Below, piece after piece: positions 6,623 to 7,006 of a stretch of 7,006 nt of DNA (positions within the stretch are counted from its first letter, which is position 1; each line of letters opens with the position of its first letter). The DNA lies in assembly GCA_003559985.1 (NCBI GenBank), contig PWJP01000080.1, positions 1-7,006 of the forward strand, given 5' to 3'. This DNA is from Saprospirales bacterium. GTDB lineage: Bacteria > Bacteroidota > Bacteroidia > Chitinophagales > Saprospiraceae. The translations under genes were made by a program, and so were the position numbers. The notes below the pieces were generated by a model. That model did no database searches. It saw only the letters and a list, made by a program, of their open reading frames with translations, and was not told where the DNA came from.

Positions 6623-6648
6623 TGCGCTCAATTTGCCTTAGAACACTA

Positions 6649-6656
6649 CAAAAATA
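6649..6656 (-). promoter_or_regulatory. candidate -7 promoter element for the small membrane protein
   Basis: Read on the minus strand, 6656 to 6649 is TATTTTTG, an exact match to the Bacteroidota -7 consensus TAnnTTTG. It would place a transcript start roughly 20 bases before the ATG at 6622. The -33 TTTG element is not present at good spacing: the nearest TTTG ends about 12 bases upstream, which is too close. AT-rich DNA can give this match by chance. Confidence 0.35.
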
Positions 6657-6668
6657 GTAATAGTTTGC

Positions 6669-6706
6669 CAAAGCGGGGTAATCCGGGCATGGAATTTCAT
6701 GCTTTG
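6669..6706. repeat. nested inverted repeats between the two minus-strand genes
   Basis: CAAAGC (6669-6674) is complementary to GCTTTG (6701-6706), and an inner pair GCATG (6687-6691) with CATGC (6698-6702) competes with it. The element lies in the 118-base gap between the DUF420 gene and the small CPMC gene, just upstream of the candidate -7 element. It could be an operator-like or mRNA structure. No T-run follows on the minus strand. Confidence 0.2.
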
Positions 6707-6740
6707 ATACAATTGTGACAATAGGGGTTCTTGAAAATAA

Positions 6741-7006
6741 TCAATAATACGGTAGCAACATCAGGTAACAAATGGGTCCGGTGATGGCAACATACAGCCA
6801 AATCGGGAAAACCCAGCGCGCCATTTTGCGATGCCGTTCAAAGTGTCCCGTGAAGGCCCGGTTGAAGGTAAATAGAATGAACGGAAGTATCACTGCGGCT
6901 AAAACAACGTGTGTAATCAGGAAAAAGTAATAGATATAGCTAATAAAACCCTCGCCTCCATAAGTAGTTACAGGGGTGGTAATGTGGTACAGCACATAAG
7001 AACCCA
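6741..7006 (-). CDS. DUF420 family membrane protein (3' part, runs off the right edge)
   Basis: The last 87 codons of a gene whose beginning lies beyond the window. The visible part reads GSYVLYHITTPVTTYGGEGF at the start, then a membrane helix (YIYYFFLITHVVLAAVILPF and onward), a loop with RAFTGHFERHRKMARW, and a final helix WVFPIWLYVAITGPICYLML before TGA at 6743-6741. The H-VVLA, HRKMAR and PIWLYVAITG elements match my memory of the DUF420 (YozB-like) family. That family is often found beside cytochrome c oxidase and SCO genes and is suspected, but not shown, to help heme-copper oxidase assembly. The frame has no stop up to the window end, so the GTG at 6995 is internal and not the start. 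The small CPMC gene follows 118 bases downstream in the same direction. Confidence 0.88.
   Translation of the reverse strand, partial: GSYVLYHITTPVTTYGGEGFISYIYYFFLITHVVLAAVILPFILFTFNRAFTGHFERHRKMARWVFPIWLYVAITGPICYLMLLPYY

Noticed and set aside
6623..6631. TTG at 6631 as the start of the small CPMC protein
   Set aside because: It adds only three residues before an ATG that directly begins a good signal-peptide-like segment.
6993..6995. GTG at 6995 as the start of the DUF420 gene
   Set aside because: The frame remains open to the window edge and the residues before it continue the family sequence, so the gene simply runs off the end.
1..7006. tRNA, rRNA, CRISPR array, insertion sequence or prophage genes
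   Set aside because: No cloverleaf-like segments, spaced direct repeats, transposase motifs or phage genes were seen on either strand.

Overview
The window looks like a piece of a Bacteroidota chromosome of moderate GC content. No 16S rRNA or other direct marker is present, so this rests on family content: a tandem cluster of three parvulin/SurA-type proteins in the arrangement I know from Bacteroidota, a DUF420 membrane protein next to a very small CPMC-motif membrane protein, weak use of Shine-Dalgarno sequences, and a TAnnTTTG-type -7 element. I would not go below phylum.

Layout. Bases 1-169 hold no gene. A complete purD (170-1441, +) encodes phosphoribosylamine-glycine ligase. A 431-base gap (1442-1872) follows. 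It holds no intact gene, but has a possible decayed minus-strand reading frame, a long-stemmed inverted repeat, and a tiny four-codon frame with a good Shine-Dalgarno sequence. Next is a tightly overlapping plus-strand operon: a 655-residue protein with two parvulin domains (1873-3840), a lipoprotein-like SurA-N/PpiC relative (3831 onward), and a SurA-like protein (4721-6172). A convergent gap (6173-6373) separates these from two minus-strand genes: a small CPMC-motif membrane protein (6374-6622) and the 3' part of a DUF420 gene that runs off the right edge (6741-7006).

How the genes work together. The three PPIase-family proteins all carry export signals and probably act in the periplasm as an outer-membrane-protein folding module, with the overlaps allowing translational coupling. 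The two minus-strand genes look like the edge of a respiratory or cytochrome-oxidase-assembly locus. purD is an unrelated housekeeping neighbour.

The most notable feature is in the middle PPIase gene. It has an in-frame TAA at 4563-4565, yet the same frame stays open for 52 more codons, looks like the family's C-terminal tail, and ends in an ATGA overlap with the next gene. A small GC-rich stem-loop begins 8-10 bases after that stop. A recent nonsense mutation or a sequencing error is the simplest explanation; programmed readthrough is the interesting alternative. I did not find a clearly new multi-gene system.
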